Assembly (NCBI RefSeq): GCF_001885585.1
Contig: NZ_LSRP01000068.1
Span: 1 to 64,000 of the forward strand
Direction: 5' to 3'
DNA length: 64,000 bases
From: Pararhizobium antarcticum
Lineage (GTDB): Bacteria > Pseudomonadota > Alphaproteobacteria > Rhizobiales > Rhizobiaceae
The notes under the pieces are model-generated. The model made no database searches, had not been told where the DNA came from, and worked only from the letters and a program-made list of their open reading frames with translations. Numbering within the stretch: the stretch's first letter is position 1; every line of letters starts with the position of its first letter. Below, piece by piece: positions 1 to 8,200 of the stretch. Both the position numbers and the translations under genes were made by a program.

Positions 1-30
1 CTCCCCAACCCTCCCCACAAGGGGGAGGGT
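1..30. repeat. Edge fragment of a RIME-like palindromic repeat
   Basis: The first 30 bases contain a C-rich arm, a four-base spacer and a G-rich arm that pair with each other. Nearly the same string recurs at 56887-56916 inside a larger intergenic repeat, differing mainly in the spacer. It is cut by the window edge, so its full size cannot be seen. It probably lies between the transporter ATPase gene and an upstream gene, perhaps the missing substrate-binding protein. Confidence 0.6.
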
Positions 31-109
31 GTTTTCCGAACCAGCCGCCACCGACTTTATGCTCTTCATCTTTGATGAGGAAAGATCGCGTTTACCTTCC
101 GGAGCCCCC

Positions 110-1108
110 ATGACCGCCGCCATCCTCTTTCAAAACGTATCCCGCCATTTCGGCGCGGTGAAAGCCGTCGATGCGGTCGATCTTGAGATCGTCGAAGGCG
201 AGTTCTTCGCGATGCTGGGTCCCTCCGGCTCGGGCAAGACCACCTGCCTGCGGCTGATGGCGGGCTTCGAGCAGCCGACCGGCGGTCACATCGAGATCTT
301 TGGCGAAACCGCCGAGGGGGTGCCGCCCTATCGCCGCAACGTCAACACCGTGTTCCAGGACTACGCGCTCTTTCCGCATCTCTCGATCCTCGACAACGTC
401 GCCTATGGCCTGATGGTCAAGGGTGTGGCCAAGGAAGAGCGCCGCAGGGCGGCAGAGGATGCGCTGTCGATGGTCAAGCTTCCCGGCTACGGCCAGCGGC
501 GGCCGGGCCAGCTCTCCGGCGGCCAGCGCCAGCGCGTGGCCCTTGCCCGCGCGCTCGTCAACAAGCCCAAGGTGCTTCTGCTCGACGAGCCGCTCGGCGC
601 TCTTGACCTCAAGCTGCGCGAGCAGATGCAGGAAGAATTGAAAAGCCTGCAGAAATCGCTCGGCATCACCTTCGTCTTCGTCACCCACGATCAGGGCGAA
701 GCCCTGTCCATGGCCGACCGCATCGCCGTGTTCAACGACGGCAGGATCCAGCAGCTCGGCACGCCTGAGGATGTCTACAAGCGACCGCAGACCCGTTTTG
801 TCGCCGATTTCGTCGGCTCGTCCAATGTCCTGTCGAGCGCCACCTGCGCGCGTCTCGGCATTCCCGCAAAGGCGGCCAGCCTGCGGCCGGAGGCGATTGC
901 CATCGGCACGTCCTGGGCCGAACAGCTGACCCTGTCTGGAACCGTCACGGCCCGCAACTTCCTCGGCGCGGTCAACCGCATCAGCGTCGATTGCAGCGGT
1001 GAACGCATCGTCGTCGCCAGCCCCGCCGCCCTGCCGGTGCCTGATGTCGGCGCTGCCGTCGAACTCGCCTTCCAGCGCAGCGACGTGCACGCGATGGAGG
1101 ACGCATGA
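110..1108 (+). CDS. ydcT: Putrescine-type ABC transporter ATP-binding protein (YdcT/PotA-like)
   Basis: Cytoplasmic ATPase that powers uptake through the two permeases encoded downstream. The 332-residue protein has a Walker A motif GPSGSGKTT near residues 37-45, the signature LSGGQRQR near 138, Walker B LLLDEP near 160, the switch histidine in VTHDQ, and a C-terminal TOBE-like region. Its length matches YdcT (about 337) better than PotA (about 378). An in-frame ATG at 29 exists but would add a tail lacking family similarity, so the ATG at 110 is preferred. The stop overlaps the next start by four bases (ATGA). Gene order ATPase, permease, permease, aldehyde dehydrogenase matches E. coli ydcTUVW. 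The binding protein (ydcS) is not in the window. Substrate is inferred from context. Confidence 0.9.
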   Translation: MTAAILFQNVSRHFGAVKAVDAVDLEIVEGEFFAMLGPSGSGKTTCLRLMAGFEQPTGGHIEIFGETAEGVPPYRRNVNTVFQDYALFPHLSILDNVAYGLMVKGVAKEERRRAAEDALSMVKLPGYGQRRPGQLSGGQRQRVALARALVNKPKVLLLDEPLGALDLKLREQMQEELKSLQKSLGITFVFVTHDQGEALSMADRIAVFNDGRIQQLGTPEDVYKRPQTRFVADFVGSSNVLSSATCARLGIPAKAASLRPEAIAIGTSWAEQLTLSGTVTARNFLGAVNRISVDCSGERIVVASPAALPVPDVGAAVELAFQRSDVHAMEDA

Positions 1109-2070
1109 CCGCCGCCGTGACGCAACCCATTGCCGCCCAGTCGATCCTGCCCAGCCGCCCGGGCCTTGGCGGTCGGCTGTCCGATTTCCTCTGGAAAAAC
1201 CCGCATGTTCTGCTGCTGGTCCTGCTGGGTCCGCCGGTGCTCTGGCTCGGCATCATCTATGTCGGCTCGCTGCTCGCCCTTCTGGTGCAGAGCTTCTTTT
1301 CGATCGATGATTTTTCCGGTCTGATCAATTACGAGTTCACCTTCGCCACCTATCGCCAGCTTCTGGCCGACGCCAATCTCGACATCATCGTGCGCACCGT
1401 GACGATGGCCGCGGTGGTGACCGTGTTCTCGGCCGTCATCGCCTTCCCGATCGCCTATTATGCGGCGCGTTATGCCAAGGGAAAATGGAAGGCGATCTTC
1501 TATCTCGGCATCATGCTGCCGCTCTGGTCGAGCTATCTCGTCAAGATCTATGCCTGGAAGCTGATCCTTGCCAAGGAGGGCATCATCACCTGGGCTTTCG
1601 CAAAGCTGCATCTGCTCTGGCTGCTCGATGCCTGGCTGGCGCTGCCGGTCATCGGCGGCAATTCGCTCTCGGTCAGCTACACCGGCACCTTCATCGTCTT
1701 CGTCTATGTCTGGATGCCGTTCATGATCCTGCCGATCCAGGCAGCGCTCGAACGCGTCCACGGCAACCTGATCGAGGCCTCGTCCGATCTTGGGGGAACA
1801 CCGGCCCAGACCTTCCGCCATGTGCTGTTTCCGCTGGCCCTGCCCGGCATCGTCGCCGGCTCGATCTTCACCTTCTCGCTGACTTTGGGCGACTACATCA
1901 TCCCGCAGATCATCGGCTCGTCGCGCCTGTTCATCGGCCAGGCCGTCTACGCGCAGCAGGGCACCGCCGGCAACATCCCGCTGGCCGCCGCCTTCACCGT
2001 CGTGCCGATCGTCATCATGGGGCTCTATCTCTGGGCCGCCAAACGCATGGGAGCCTTCGATGCGCTCTGA
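1105..2070 (+). CDS. ydcU: ABC transporter permease, PotB/YdcU-like
   Basis: Inner-membrane subunit of the polyamine-type importer. The 321-residue protein has about six hydrophobic segments and the EAA loop region around EASSDLGGTPAQTFRHVLFP (about residues 228-247) that contacts the ATPase. It starts inside the stop of the ATPase gene, suggesting translational coupling. Its last three codons and stop (D-A-L-stop) lie in a 12-bp sequence repeated exactly at 2663-2674. Without the inserted gene that follows, this stop would overlap the start of the next permease gene by 11 bases. Confidence 0.9.
   Translation: MTAAVTQPIAAQSILPSRPGLGGRLSDFLWKNPHVLLLVLLGPPVLWLGIIYVGSLLALLVQSFFSIDDFSGLINYEFTFATYRQLLADANLDIIVRTVTMAAVVTVFSAVIAFPIAYYAARYAKGKWKAIFYLGIMLPLWSSYLVKIYAWKLILAKEGIITWAFAKLHLLWLLDAWLALPVIGGNSLSVSYTGTFIVFVYVWMPFMILPIQAALERVHGNLIEASSDLGGTPAQTFRHVLFPLALPGIVAGSIFTFSLTLGDYIIPQIIGSSRLFIGQAVYAQQGTAGNIPLAAAFTVVPIVIMGLYLWAAKRMGAFDAL
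2059..2070. repeat. Left copy of the 12-bp direct repeat flanking the inserted gene
   Basis: GATGCGCTCTGA occurs here and again at 2663-2674, with no further identity on either side. This copy holds the stop codon of the upstream permease and the start codon of the inserted gene. Looks like a target-site duplication or the scar of a homology-mediated insertion. Confidence 0.9.
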
Positions 2071-2674
2071 GAGACGAAATGCTTTGGTAGCTGAATTTCC
2101 AGAATTGGAAGGGGACGAGCTTACGCTGCAAAAAGAAGTCTATGCACACTTTGGACTAGCGTTTTTCAAGTTCGCGCTGATTGAACATTCGCTGATTAAC
2201 ATCATGGTGTTTTCGACCGTCGGGCAATTACTCAGAGAAAGAAAGATCCAAAGCAAAGCCCACTGGAAAAACGCTTTCGACGCAGCTGAAGCAAAGGCGG
2301 TCGCGAGTACCTTCGGCAATCTCGTTCGACACACCTCCGGAGTTCAGGAATTCACATCACTTCAAGATCAGCTCAAGCAGGCAAAAAATCTGAGAGATTA
2401 TTTTGCTCACCATTTTATGCGGGAAGAAGCAGGTTTCTTCTCCAGCGACGACGGTTGCTGGCTACTTTTGGAGAAAATTAGAGATGTGAGAATTAAGGCA
2501 CTCTCACTAGAGTCTGACCTAAAACTCAAATTCAACGAGATGTGTACTCGATTTAAAATTCCGCTCCCTACGGAAGAAGACACCTCAAAGATGCTTGAAG
2601 AATATCGCAAGGAGTACGACCAGACCCTTGCCGACAGTAATCCTAATGTGGGTTGGGAAAAAGATGCGCTCTGA
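2060..2674 (+). CDS. HEPN-like protein of unknown function, inserted between two permease genes
   Basis: 204-residue predicted soluble, mainly helical protein not recognised as any named family. It carries R112-D-Y-F-A-H117-H, the R-x4-H signature of HEPN-fold proteins, many of which are RNases. It also has FGLA near residue 31, LIEHSL near 41 and TVGQLL near 53, a pattern I associate with uncharacterised small bacterial proteins. The gene is visibly richer in A/T and in codons such as AAA, GAA and TTT than its neighbours. Its first codons (MRS) come from the start of the downstream permease gene and its last (DAL-stop) from the end of the upstream one, through the 12-bp repeat. It uses the ribosome site GGGAG at 2050-2054, originally serving the downstream permease. 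A role in transport is unlikely; passenger or defence functions are possible but unproven. Confidence 0.75.
   Translation: MRSERRNALVAEFPELEGDELTLQKEVYAHFGLAFFKFALIEHSLINIMVFSTVGQLLRERKIQSKAHWKNAFDAAEAKAVASTFGNLVRHTSGVQEFTSLQDQLKQAKNLRDYFAHHFMREEAGFFSSDDGCWLLLEKIRDVRIKALSLESDLKLKFNEMCTRFKIPLPTEEDTSKMLEEYRKEYDQTLADSNPNVGWEKDAL
2663..2674. repeat. Right copy of the 12-bp direct repeat flanking the inserted gene
   Basis: Second exact copy of GATGCGCTCTGA (first at 2059-2070). It supplies the last codons and stop of the inserted gene and the ATG of the following permease. The weak ribosome site GGGA at 2655-2658, inside the inserted gene, must now serve the permease. Confidence 0.9.
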
Positions 2675-3479
2675 CCGTTCAACCTCCGCACCGCTCGGAC
2701 TGAAGATCGCCGCTGCTGCCGGGCTCGCCTTCCTGCACATCCCGATCCTCTTGATCTTTCTCTACGCCTTCACGACAGAGGAAAAGAGCTACCAGTTTCC
2801 GCCGCCCGGCCTGACGCTGCACTGGTTTGCCGTCACCTGGAACCGCCCCGACGTCTGGGAGGCCTTGATGCTCTCGGTCAAGGTCGCAAGCGTCGCGACA
2901 GCGGTCGCGCTCGTGCTCGGTACACTTTGCGCTGCCGCCGTCAGCCAGACGCGGTTCTTTGGCCGCGAGACGATCTCGCTGCTGGTCATCCTGCCGATCG
3001 CCCTTCCCGGCATCATCACCGGCATTGCGCTGCGCTCCGCCTTCTCGCTAGCCGACATTCCATTTTCCTTCTGGACCATCGTGCTCGGCCACGCGACCTT
3101 CTGCATCGTCGTTGTCTACAACAATGCGGTCGCCCGCTTTCGCCGGGTCTCCGGATCGCTGATCGAGGCGTCGATGGACCTCGGTGCCGACGGTTTCCAG
3201 ACCTTCCGCCACATCATCCTGCCGAACATCGGCACGGCACTTCTGGCCGGCGGCATGCTCGCCTTTGCCTTGTCCTTTGACGAAGTCATTGTCACGACCT
3301 TTACCGGCGGCCAGCAGGCGACGCTGCCGATCTGGATGCTGGAAGAACTGATCCGGCCCCGCCAGCGGCCGGTGACCAATGTCGTTGCCATGGTCGTCGT
3401 GCTCGTCACCTTCCTGCCGATCCTGGCGGCCTACTACCTCACGCGCGACGGCGACCAGATCGCCGGCGGCGGCAAATAA
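2664..3479 (+). CDS. ydcV: ABC transporter permease, PotC/YdcV-like
   Basis: Second inner-membrane subunit of the importer, 271 residues (YdcV about 264), with about six membrane segments and the EAA loop [20 protein letters not shown] around residues 170-189. The ATG at 2664 is chosen because it lies in the 12-bp repeat and gives MRSDRS, mirroring the MRSE start of the inserted gene. The longer reading from 2595 runs through the inserted gene in another frame and is not credible. It overlaps the inserted gene by 11 bases, as it presumably once overlapped the upstream permease gene, so coupling appears preserved. Confidence 0.9.
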   Translation: MRSDRSTSAPLGLKIAAAAGLAFLHIPILLIFLYAFTTEEKSYQFPPPGLTLHWFAVTWNRPDVWEALMLSVKVASVATAVALVLGTLCAAAVSQTRFFGRETISLLVILPIALPGIITGIALRSAFSLADIPFSFWTIVLGHATFCIVVVYNNAVARFRRVSGSLIEASMDLGADGFQTFRHIILPNIGTALLAGGMLAFALSFDEVIVTTFTGGQQATLPIWMLEELIRPRQRPVTNVVAMVVVLVTFLPILAAYYLTRDGDQIAGGGK

Positions 3480-3504
3480 TCCGAAGCAATAAGGGAGAAC
3501 GCAC

Positions 3505-4932
3505 ATGGATACGCAACTTTTGATCGGATCGACATTCGAGGCCGGAACCGAGATCGAGGAACTGATCCTCAATCCGCGCACCGGCGCCAAGATCATCGAC
3601 CTTGCGGAAGCCTCGCAGTCGCAGATCGAGCGTGCCGTCGATGCGGCCGAAAAGGCCTTTGACAGCTGGTCGATGACGACGCCGGCCGAGCGCTCCGGCT
3701 ACCTCCTCAAAATCGCCGATGCGATCGAGAAGGACGCGGATGCCTTTGCAGCGCTTGAGGCGCTCAACTGCGGCAAGCCGATCAATGCCGTGCGCAATGA
3801 CGAGCTGCCGGCGATCATAGATTGCTGGCGCTTCTTTGCCGGTGCGATCCGCTCCATGCATGCGCCCGTTGCCGGCGAATACCTGCCGGGCCATACCTCG
3901 ATGATCCGCCGCGATCCGGTCGGCATTGTCGGCTCGATCGCGCCCTGGAACTATCCGTTGATGATGATGGCCTGGAAGCTGGCGCCAGCAATCGCCGGCG
4001 GCAACACCGTCGTCTTCAAGCCCTCCGAGCAGACGCCGCTGACCGCGCTGAAGATGGCCCGCCTGCTGTCGGGCATCCTGCCGGAAGGCGTCGTCAACGT
4101 CGTTCTCGGTCGCGGCGAGACCGTCGGCAACACACTGATCAATCATCCGAAGATCGGCATGGTCTCGATCACAGGCGATATCGCCACCGGCAAGAAAGTG
4201 CTCCAGGCCGCCGCCAAGACGGTGAAGCGCACCCATCTCGAACTCGGCGGCAAGGCGCCCGTCATCGTCTATGACGATGCCGATCTCGAGGCCGTCGTCT
4301 CGGGCATCCGCACCTTCGGCTTCTACAATGCCGGACAGGATTGCACAGCCGCCTGCCGCATCTACGCGCAGGACGGCATCTACGAAAAACTCGTCGCCGA
4401 CCTCAGCGCCGCCGTCTCGACCATCAAATACAACCTTGAGGACGACACCGAAAACGAAATCGGCCCACTGATTTCAAGGCGCCAGCGCGACCGTGTCGCC
4501 AGTTTCGTCGAACGCGCCACGGAGCAGAAGCATATCGAGATCACCACCGGCGGCGCACTTGGCAGCAAGGACGGCTTCTTTTTCCAACCGACGGTGGTTG
4601 CCGGCGCAACCCAGGAAGACGAGATCGTTCGCCGGGAGGTGTTTGGCCCCGTGGTTTCCGTCACCCGCTTCACCGAAAACGACCAGGCCGTCAAATGGGC
4701 CAATGACAGCGACTACGGCCTCGCCTCTTCCGTCTGGACCAAGGACATCGGCAAGGCGATGAAAGCTGCGTCCCGCCTGCAATATGGCTGCACCTGGATC
4801 AACACGCATTTCATGCTGACCAACGAAATGCCCCATGGTGGCGTCAAGCAATCCGGATACGGCAAGGACATGTCCGTCTATGCGCTGGAAGACTATACCG
4901 CCGTGCGCCATGTCATGATCAATCACGGATAG
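3505..4932 (+). CDS. patD: Gamma-aminobutyraldehyde dehydrogenase
   Basis: NAD-dependent oxidation of 4-aminobutanal to 4-aminobutyrate, the second step after transamination in putrescine breakdown. The 475-residue length equals E. coli PatD/YdcW. The aldehyde dehydrogenase fold is shown by PWNYPL near 150, general-base E246 in LELGGKAP, and catalytic C280 in NAGQDCTA. A ribosome site GGGAGA precedes the ATG by eight bases. It lies 25 bases after the transporter genes, in the same order as ydcW after ydcTUV. Betaine aldehyde dehydrogenase is the main alternative, but the context favours the putrescine route. Confidence 0.85.
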   Translation: MDTQLLIGSTFEAGTEIEELILNPRTGAKIIDLAEASQSQIERAVDAAEKAFDSWSMTTPAERSGYLLKIADAIEKDADAFAALEALNCGKPINAVRNDELPAIIDCWRFFAGAIRSMHAPVAGEYLPGHTSMIRRDPVGIVGSIAPWNYPLMMMAWKLAPAIAGGNTVVFKPSEQTPLTALKMARLLSGILPEGVVNVVLGRGETVGNTLINHPKIGMVSITGDIATGKKVLQAAAKTVKRTHLELGGKAPVIVYDDADLEAVVSGIRTFGFYNAGQDCTAACRIYAQDGIYEKLVADLSAAVSTIKYNLEDDTENEIGPLISRRQRDRVASFVERATEQKHIEITTGGALGSKDGFFFQPTVVAGATQEDEIVRREVFGPVVSVTRFTENDQAVKWANDSDYGLASSVWTKDIGKAMKAASRLQYGCTWINTHFMLTNEMPHGGVKQSGYGKDMSVYALEDYTAVRHVMINHG

Positions 4933-4967
4933 GGAGACGTGCAGCCGCGCAATTCAGCAGCCCCGAT

Positions 4968-4992
4968 GGAACAATAACCGTTCCAGGACGTT
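4968..4992 (+). promoter_or_regulatory. EcfG-type general stress promoter for the DUF1328 gene
   Basis: GGAAC at 4968-4972, a 16-base spacer and CGTT at 4989-4992 match the known alphaproteobacterial EcfG consensus GGAAC-N16/17-CGTT exactly. The site is 31 bases before the ATG at 5023. The role is inferred from the match and from the stress-type gene behind it. Confidence 0.75.
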
Positions 4993-5022
4993 TAGGTACG
5001 CGATCATCTGCGAGGGTTTTTT

Positions 5023-5196
5023 ATGCTGAAATGGGCCATCATCTTTTTTCTGATCTCACTGGTCACCGGTTTCCTGGGCTTTTCCGGCGTCTCCGCCGCA
5101 ACCGCCAAGGTATCCAAGATCCTGTTTGCCATTGCGATCATCGTCTTCCTGATCTTCGTGGTCCTCACCTTCATGGCCGGAAGCCTGGTGCTTTAG
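5023..5196 (+). CDS. DUF1328 small membrane protein
   Basis: 57-residue protein with two hydrophobic helices (about residues 4-24 and 33-53) separated by GVSAATAKVSK, the pattern of the DUF1328/YtjA family of small inner-membrane proteins often induced under stress. A consensus EcfG promoter stands upstream and a strong terminator downstream, so the gene is probably a single unit of the general stress response. Molecular role unknown. Confidence 0.85.
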   Translation: MLKWAIIFFLISLVTGFLGFSGVSAATAKVSKILFAIAIIVFLIFVVLTFMAGSLVL

Positions 5197-5224
5197 GACT
5201 GCCGAATTCGCCAGACGACGCTGC

Positions 5225-5256
5225 AAACCCGCTCCCATCGGAGCGGGTTTCTTTCT
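5225..5256 (+). terminator. Rho-independent terminator after the DUF1328 gene
   Basis: A perfect 11-bp stem (5225-5235 with 5240-5250), loop CATC, then a T-rich tail. It begins 28 bases after the stop codon. Confidence 0.85.
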
Positions 5257-5375
5257 GACCGAAAACACGACGTTCTCCCCGGGAACGGCAACCAAAGTCG
5301 CCCATATTGCGTAAACAGCAGTGACGCGCTTTGAACTTCCACCGGCGCCCGCTATAAGTGCGTCTGGAGGACTGA

Positions 5376-5894
5376 ATGATCTGGATCATACCTGCGTTTG
5401 CCGGACTGCTTATCGTCTATCTCGCCGCGCGCTTTTCGCGCTTTCGCCGCTTCGCCGAACCGATCGTCACGCTCGCTGTGGCGGTCGGCCTCATCGCAGC
5501 CTTCATCGTCTGGTTGACGGATGATTCGGCAAAGTCCACGGCTGACCAACCTGAGATCGTCGCGACCGAGCCGGTCGTCGCCCCCGGCGCGATCGCGCTG
5601 ACGGATCTGTCGATTGCCCAGGGCACGCCCGCGACAACCCACAACCTCACCGCGATGATCCGCAATGACAGCACGCTGGGGATCGACTATTTTACCCTTG
5701 TTGTCACCATGCAGGATTGCCCCAACGAGGTCTGCACGACGATCGGCGAGGACGAGGCGCTGATCCTTGCACGCCTTGGCCCGGGACAGTCGCAGCAAAT
5801 CCGCACGACGCTGATCTTTCCCGTCTCGCCGCTGTCCCCGCCGACCGCCATTCGCTGGCAATACCGCTTCGAGAAGATCCGCACAGCACAGTAG
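5376..5894 (+). CDS. Hypothetical membrane-anchored protein
   Basis: 172 residues, no recognised family. Two hydrophobic segments near residues 2-18 and 29-47 are followed by a soluble domain of about 115 residues. That domain reads like a small beta-sandwich: a run such as ITLTDLSIAQGT-like strands, NDST, and a C-x4-C pair (CPNEVC, about residues 112-117) that could form a disulfide outside the cytoplasm. GAGG-like purines precede the ATG. It stands alone between the DUF1328 terminator and the sigma factor operon. Confidence 0.7.
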   Translation: MIWIIPAFAGLLIVYLAARFSRFRRFAEPIVTLAVAVGLIAAFIVWLTDDSAKSTADQPEIVATEPVVAPGAIALTDLSIAQGTPATTHNLTAMIRNDSTLGIDYFTLVVTMQDCPNEVCTTIGEDEALILARLGPGQSQQIRTTLIFPVSPLSPPTAIRWQYRFEKIRTAQ

Positions 5895-5925
5895 GACGAA
5901 CGCACCGAAAAAAATGGACGTGCGG

Positions 5926-5952
5926 TGTCGGTATCGGTTTTACTCGTTCGTC
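5926..5952 (+). promoter_or_regulatory. ECF42-type promoter upstream of the YCII/sigma factor operon
   Basis: TGTCGG at 5926-5931, 17 bases, then CGTC at 5949-5952. The ECF42 promoter consensus reported from Streptomyces is, as I recall it, TGTCGA with CG(A/T)C, so this differs at one position. It sits just before the ATG at 5979, suggesting autoregulation, and argues against the longer start at 5925. Confidence 0.55.
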
Positions 5953-5978
5953 CTGTGTCGGATGAACCGGAGCGTCCC

Positions 5979-6353
5979 ATGCTATATGCCATCCTTTGCT
6001 ATAATGACGAGACAGTCACCACGGCCTGGTCTGACGAGAAAGACCGGGAAACCATGGCGCGGCTTGCTGCCGTCGAGGCCCGCCTTGCGCAGGTCGGACG
6101 ACTTGGACCGGTCGCCCGCCTCCTGCCCACGACATCTGCGACGACGCTGCGCAAGGGCCGCGACGAACTTGTGATCACCGATGGGCCGTTTGCCGAAACC
6201 AAGGAGCAATTGCTCGGGTTTTTCATCATCGATTGCAACGACCTCGAGGAAGCTCTGTCCGCGGCACACGATCTTGCACGCGCCAACCCCGAAGGCGGGG
6301 CCTATGAAATCCGGCCGCTGGCCATCTATAAGCCTGGAGAAACGAGGGCATGA
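5979..6353 (+). CDS. YCII-related (DGPF-type) protein partnered with the ECF sigma factor
   Basis: 124 residues of the YCII/DGPF family, beginning MLYAILCY and containing DGPFAETKEQLLGF near residues 68-81 and the closing EIRPLAIY. These proteins are the standard genomic partner of ECF42 sigma factors, although their biochemical role is not settled. The stop overlaps the sigma factor start by four bases (ATGA), so the two are coupled. The ATG at 5979 is preferred to 5925 because the longer version would read through the putative promoter and add 18 residues with no family match. Confidence 0.85.
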   Translation: MLYAILCYNDETVTTAWSDEKDRETMARLAAVEARLAQVGRLGPVARLLPTTSATTLRKGRDELVITDGPFAETKEQLLGFFIIDCNDLEEALSAAHDLARANPEGGAYEIRPLAIYKPGETRA

Positions 6354-7672
6354 GCGACAATCTCGCCTGGATCGGCAGCGCGCTTGACGCCGCGCGTCCC
6401 CAGGCAATGGCCGCGTTGTTGCGCTATTTCCGCACTCTCGACACAGCCGAGGAAGCCTTCCAGGAGGCCTGCCTGCGGGCGCTCAAAAGGTGGCCCGAAA
6501 AGGGCCCACCGCGTGATCCGGCAGCCTGGCTGATCCTTGTCGGTCGAAACAGCGCCTTGGACACGATCCGCCGAACATCCAAACAGGTGCCGCTGCCGCC
6601 GGATGCAGTCCTGTCCAATATCGAGGATACCGAGGCGGACGTGGCCGAGCGGCTGGACGGCGAACATTACCGCGACGATATTCTACGACTGCTGTTCGTC
6701 TGCTGCCATCCGCAACTGCCGGCGACCCAGCAGATCGCGCTGGCACTGCGCATCGTCTCCGGCCTGTCCGTCTCACAGATCGCGCGCGCCTTCCTGGTGG
6801 GCGAAAGCGCCATGGAGCAGCGCATCACCCGCGCCAAGGCGCGCATCGCCGCAGCCGGCCTGCCCTTCGAAACGCCGGATGCAACGGAGCGGGCCGCGCG
6901 TCTTTCTGCCGTCTCCGCGATGATCTATCTCGTCTTTAACGAGGGTTATTCTGCAGACAGCGGCCGCAGCTTGAGCGCCCGCCCCCTCTGCGACGAAGCC
7001 ATTCGGCTTGCCCGACTGCTTCTGCGCCTTTTTCCGTCGATTCCGGACATCATGGGCCTGGCCGCACTGATGCTGATCCAGCATGCCCGCACACCGGCAA
7101 GGTTCGATGTGGACGGCGGGGCCGTCCTGCTGGAGTATCAGGACCGCAGCCTCTGGAACCGACCGATGATTCATGAAGGCCTGTCATTGATCGACAAGGC
7201 CATGCGGCATCGCAGGCCCGGACCCTACCAAATCCAAGCGGCCATCGCCGCCCTCCACGCCCGAGCCGAGCGACCAGAGGACACCGACTGGCAGCAGATC
7301 GAACGGCTCTATGGCTCGCTCGAGCGGTTGCAGCCCTCCCCTGTGATCAGCCTCAATCGTTCCGTTGCTCTTTCAAAGACAAAGGGACCGGCAGCAGCTC
7401 TCGAACTGATCGAGCCGCTTTCCGATCGCTTGTCTGGCTATTTCCATTTTCACGGCGTCCGCGGCAGCTATCTGCTGGCGCTCGGACGATCAGACGAAGC
7501 GCGCATTGCCTTTAACCGCGCTATCGCACTTGCCAACACCGTTGCCGAAGCCACCCATATCCGCGCCCATCTTGACCGGATCGCTCACAATGATCCGGCG
7601 ACGAAAAAAACTGAGGTTGCATTGTCGGGAAAGAGGACGGTCATCCGTCCTTGGGCAAGACAACAGAAGTAA
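6350..7672 (+). CDS. ECF42-type RNA polymerase sigma factor with C-terminal extension
   Basis: 440 residues. Region 2 lies within about residues 10-80 (TAEEAFQEA, WLILVGRNSALD). The region 4 helix-turn-helix is near 130-165 (GLSVSQIARAFLVGESAMEQR). A long helical extension of about 250 residues follows, with TPR-like repeats at the end (GSYLLALGRSDEARIAFNRA). This arrangement, together with the upstream YCII protein, defines the ECF42 group, which lacks a classical anti-sigma factor; the extension is thought to control activity. The signal is unknown. The SRPBCC gene follows 12 bases later. Confidence 0.9.
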   Translation: MSDNLAWIGSALDAARPQAMAALLRYFRTLDTAEEAFQEACLRALKRWPEKGPPRDPAAWLILVGRNSALDTIRRTSKQVPLPPDAVLSNIEDTEADVAERLDGEHYRDDILRLLFVCCHPQLPATQQIALALRIVSGLSVSQIARAFLVGESAMEQRITRAKARIAAAGLPFETPDATERAARLSAVSAMIYLVFNEGYSADSGRSLSARPLCDEAIRLARLLLRLFPSIPDIMGLAALMLIQHARTPARFDVDGGAVLLEYQDRSLWNRPMIHEGLSLIDKAMRHRRPGPYQIQAAIAALHARAERPEDTDWQQIERLYGSLERLQPSPVISLNRSVALSKTKGPAAALELIEPLSDRLSGYFHFHGVRGSYLLALGRSDEARIAFNRAIALANTVAEATHIRAHLDRIAHNDPATKKTEVALSGKRTVIRPWARQQK

Positions 7673-7684
7673 AGGATCTTCACC

Positions 7685-8161
7685 ATGACCGATTCCACAA
7701 AGAATGCCGGAAACCGCGAACTCGTTTTGACCCGCCTGCTCGACGCCCCGCGTGAAGCCCTGTTCCGGTGCTGGACCGACGCCGCGCTTCTCAAGCAGTG
7801 GTTCGTTCCCGCCCCCTGGACCATCGCCCATGCGGACGTGGATGCGCGCGTGGGTGGCTCGAACTACATCGTCATGGCCGATCCCAACGGCAACGAATTT
7901 CCCAATCGCGGCGTCTATCTGGAGATTGTCAAAAACGAGAAGATCGTCTTCACCGACGCCTACACCCACGACTGGCAGCCTTCGGAAAATCCGTTTTTCA
8001 CCGGCATCATCACCTTTGCCGATGAGGACGGCAAAACCCGCTACACGGCGGTCGCTCGCCACTGGACGGTTGAAAACTGCGAAAACCACGAGAAAATGGG
8101 TTTCCACGAGGGCTGGGGCCAATGCGCGACTCAGCTCGAAGCGCTTGCGAAATCGCTCTGA
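7685..8161 (+). CDS. SRPBCC/AHSA1-family protein
   Basis: 158-residue single-domain START/Bet v 1-like protein. It has the AHSA1 pattern at the N terminus (ELVLTRLLDAPREALFRCWT) and a C-terminal GWGQCATQLEAL helix. Such proteins form a hydrophobic pocket and accompany many ECF42 and ArsR operons, with no fixed activity. It is the last gene of the operon and converges on the Rieske gene at 8201. Confidence 0.85.
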   Translation: MTDSTKNAGNRELVLTRLLDAPREALFRCWTDAALLKQWFVPAPWTIAHADVDARVGGSNYIVMADPNGNEFPNRGVYLEIVKNEKIVFTDAYTHDWQPSENPFFTGIITFADEDGKTRYTAVARHWTVENCENHEKMGFHEGWGQCATQLEALAKSL

Positions 8162-8200
8162 GCCGAACCAACGCCGGATGGACCCTGCCCGCCCGCGCGG

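Noticed and set aside
2059-2674. Insertion sequence or group II intron explanation for the inserted gene
   Set aside because: The insert is under 0.7 kb, has no terminal inverted repeats, no transposase or reverse transcriptase motifs, and is coding from repeat to repeat.
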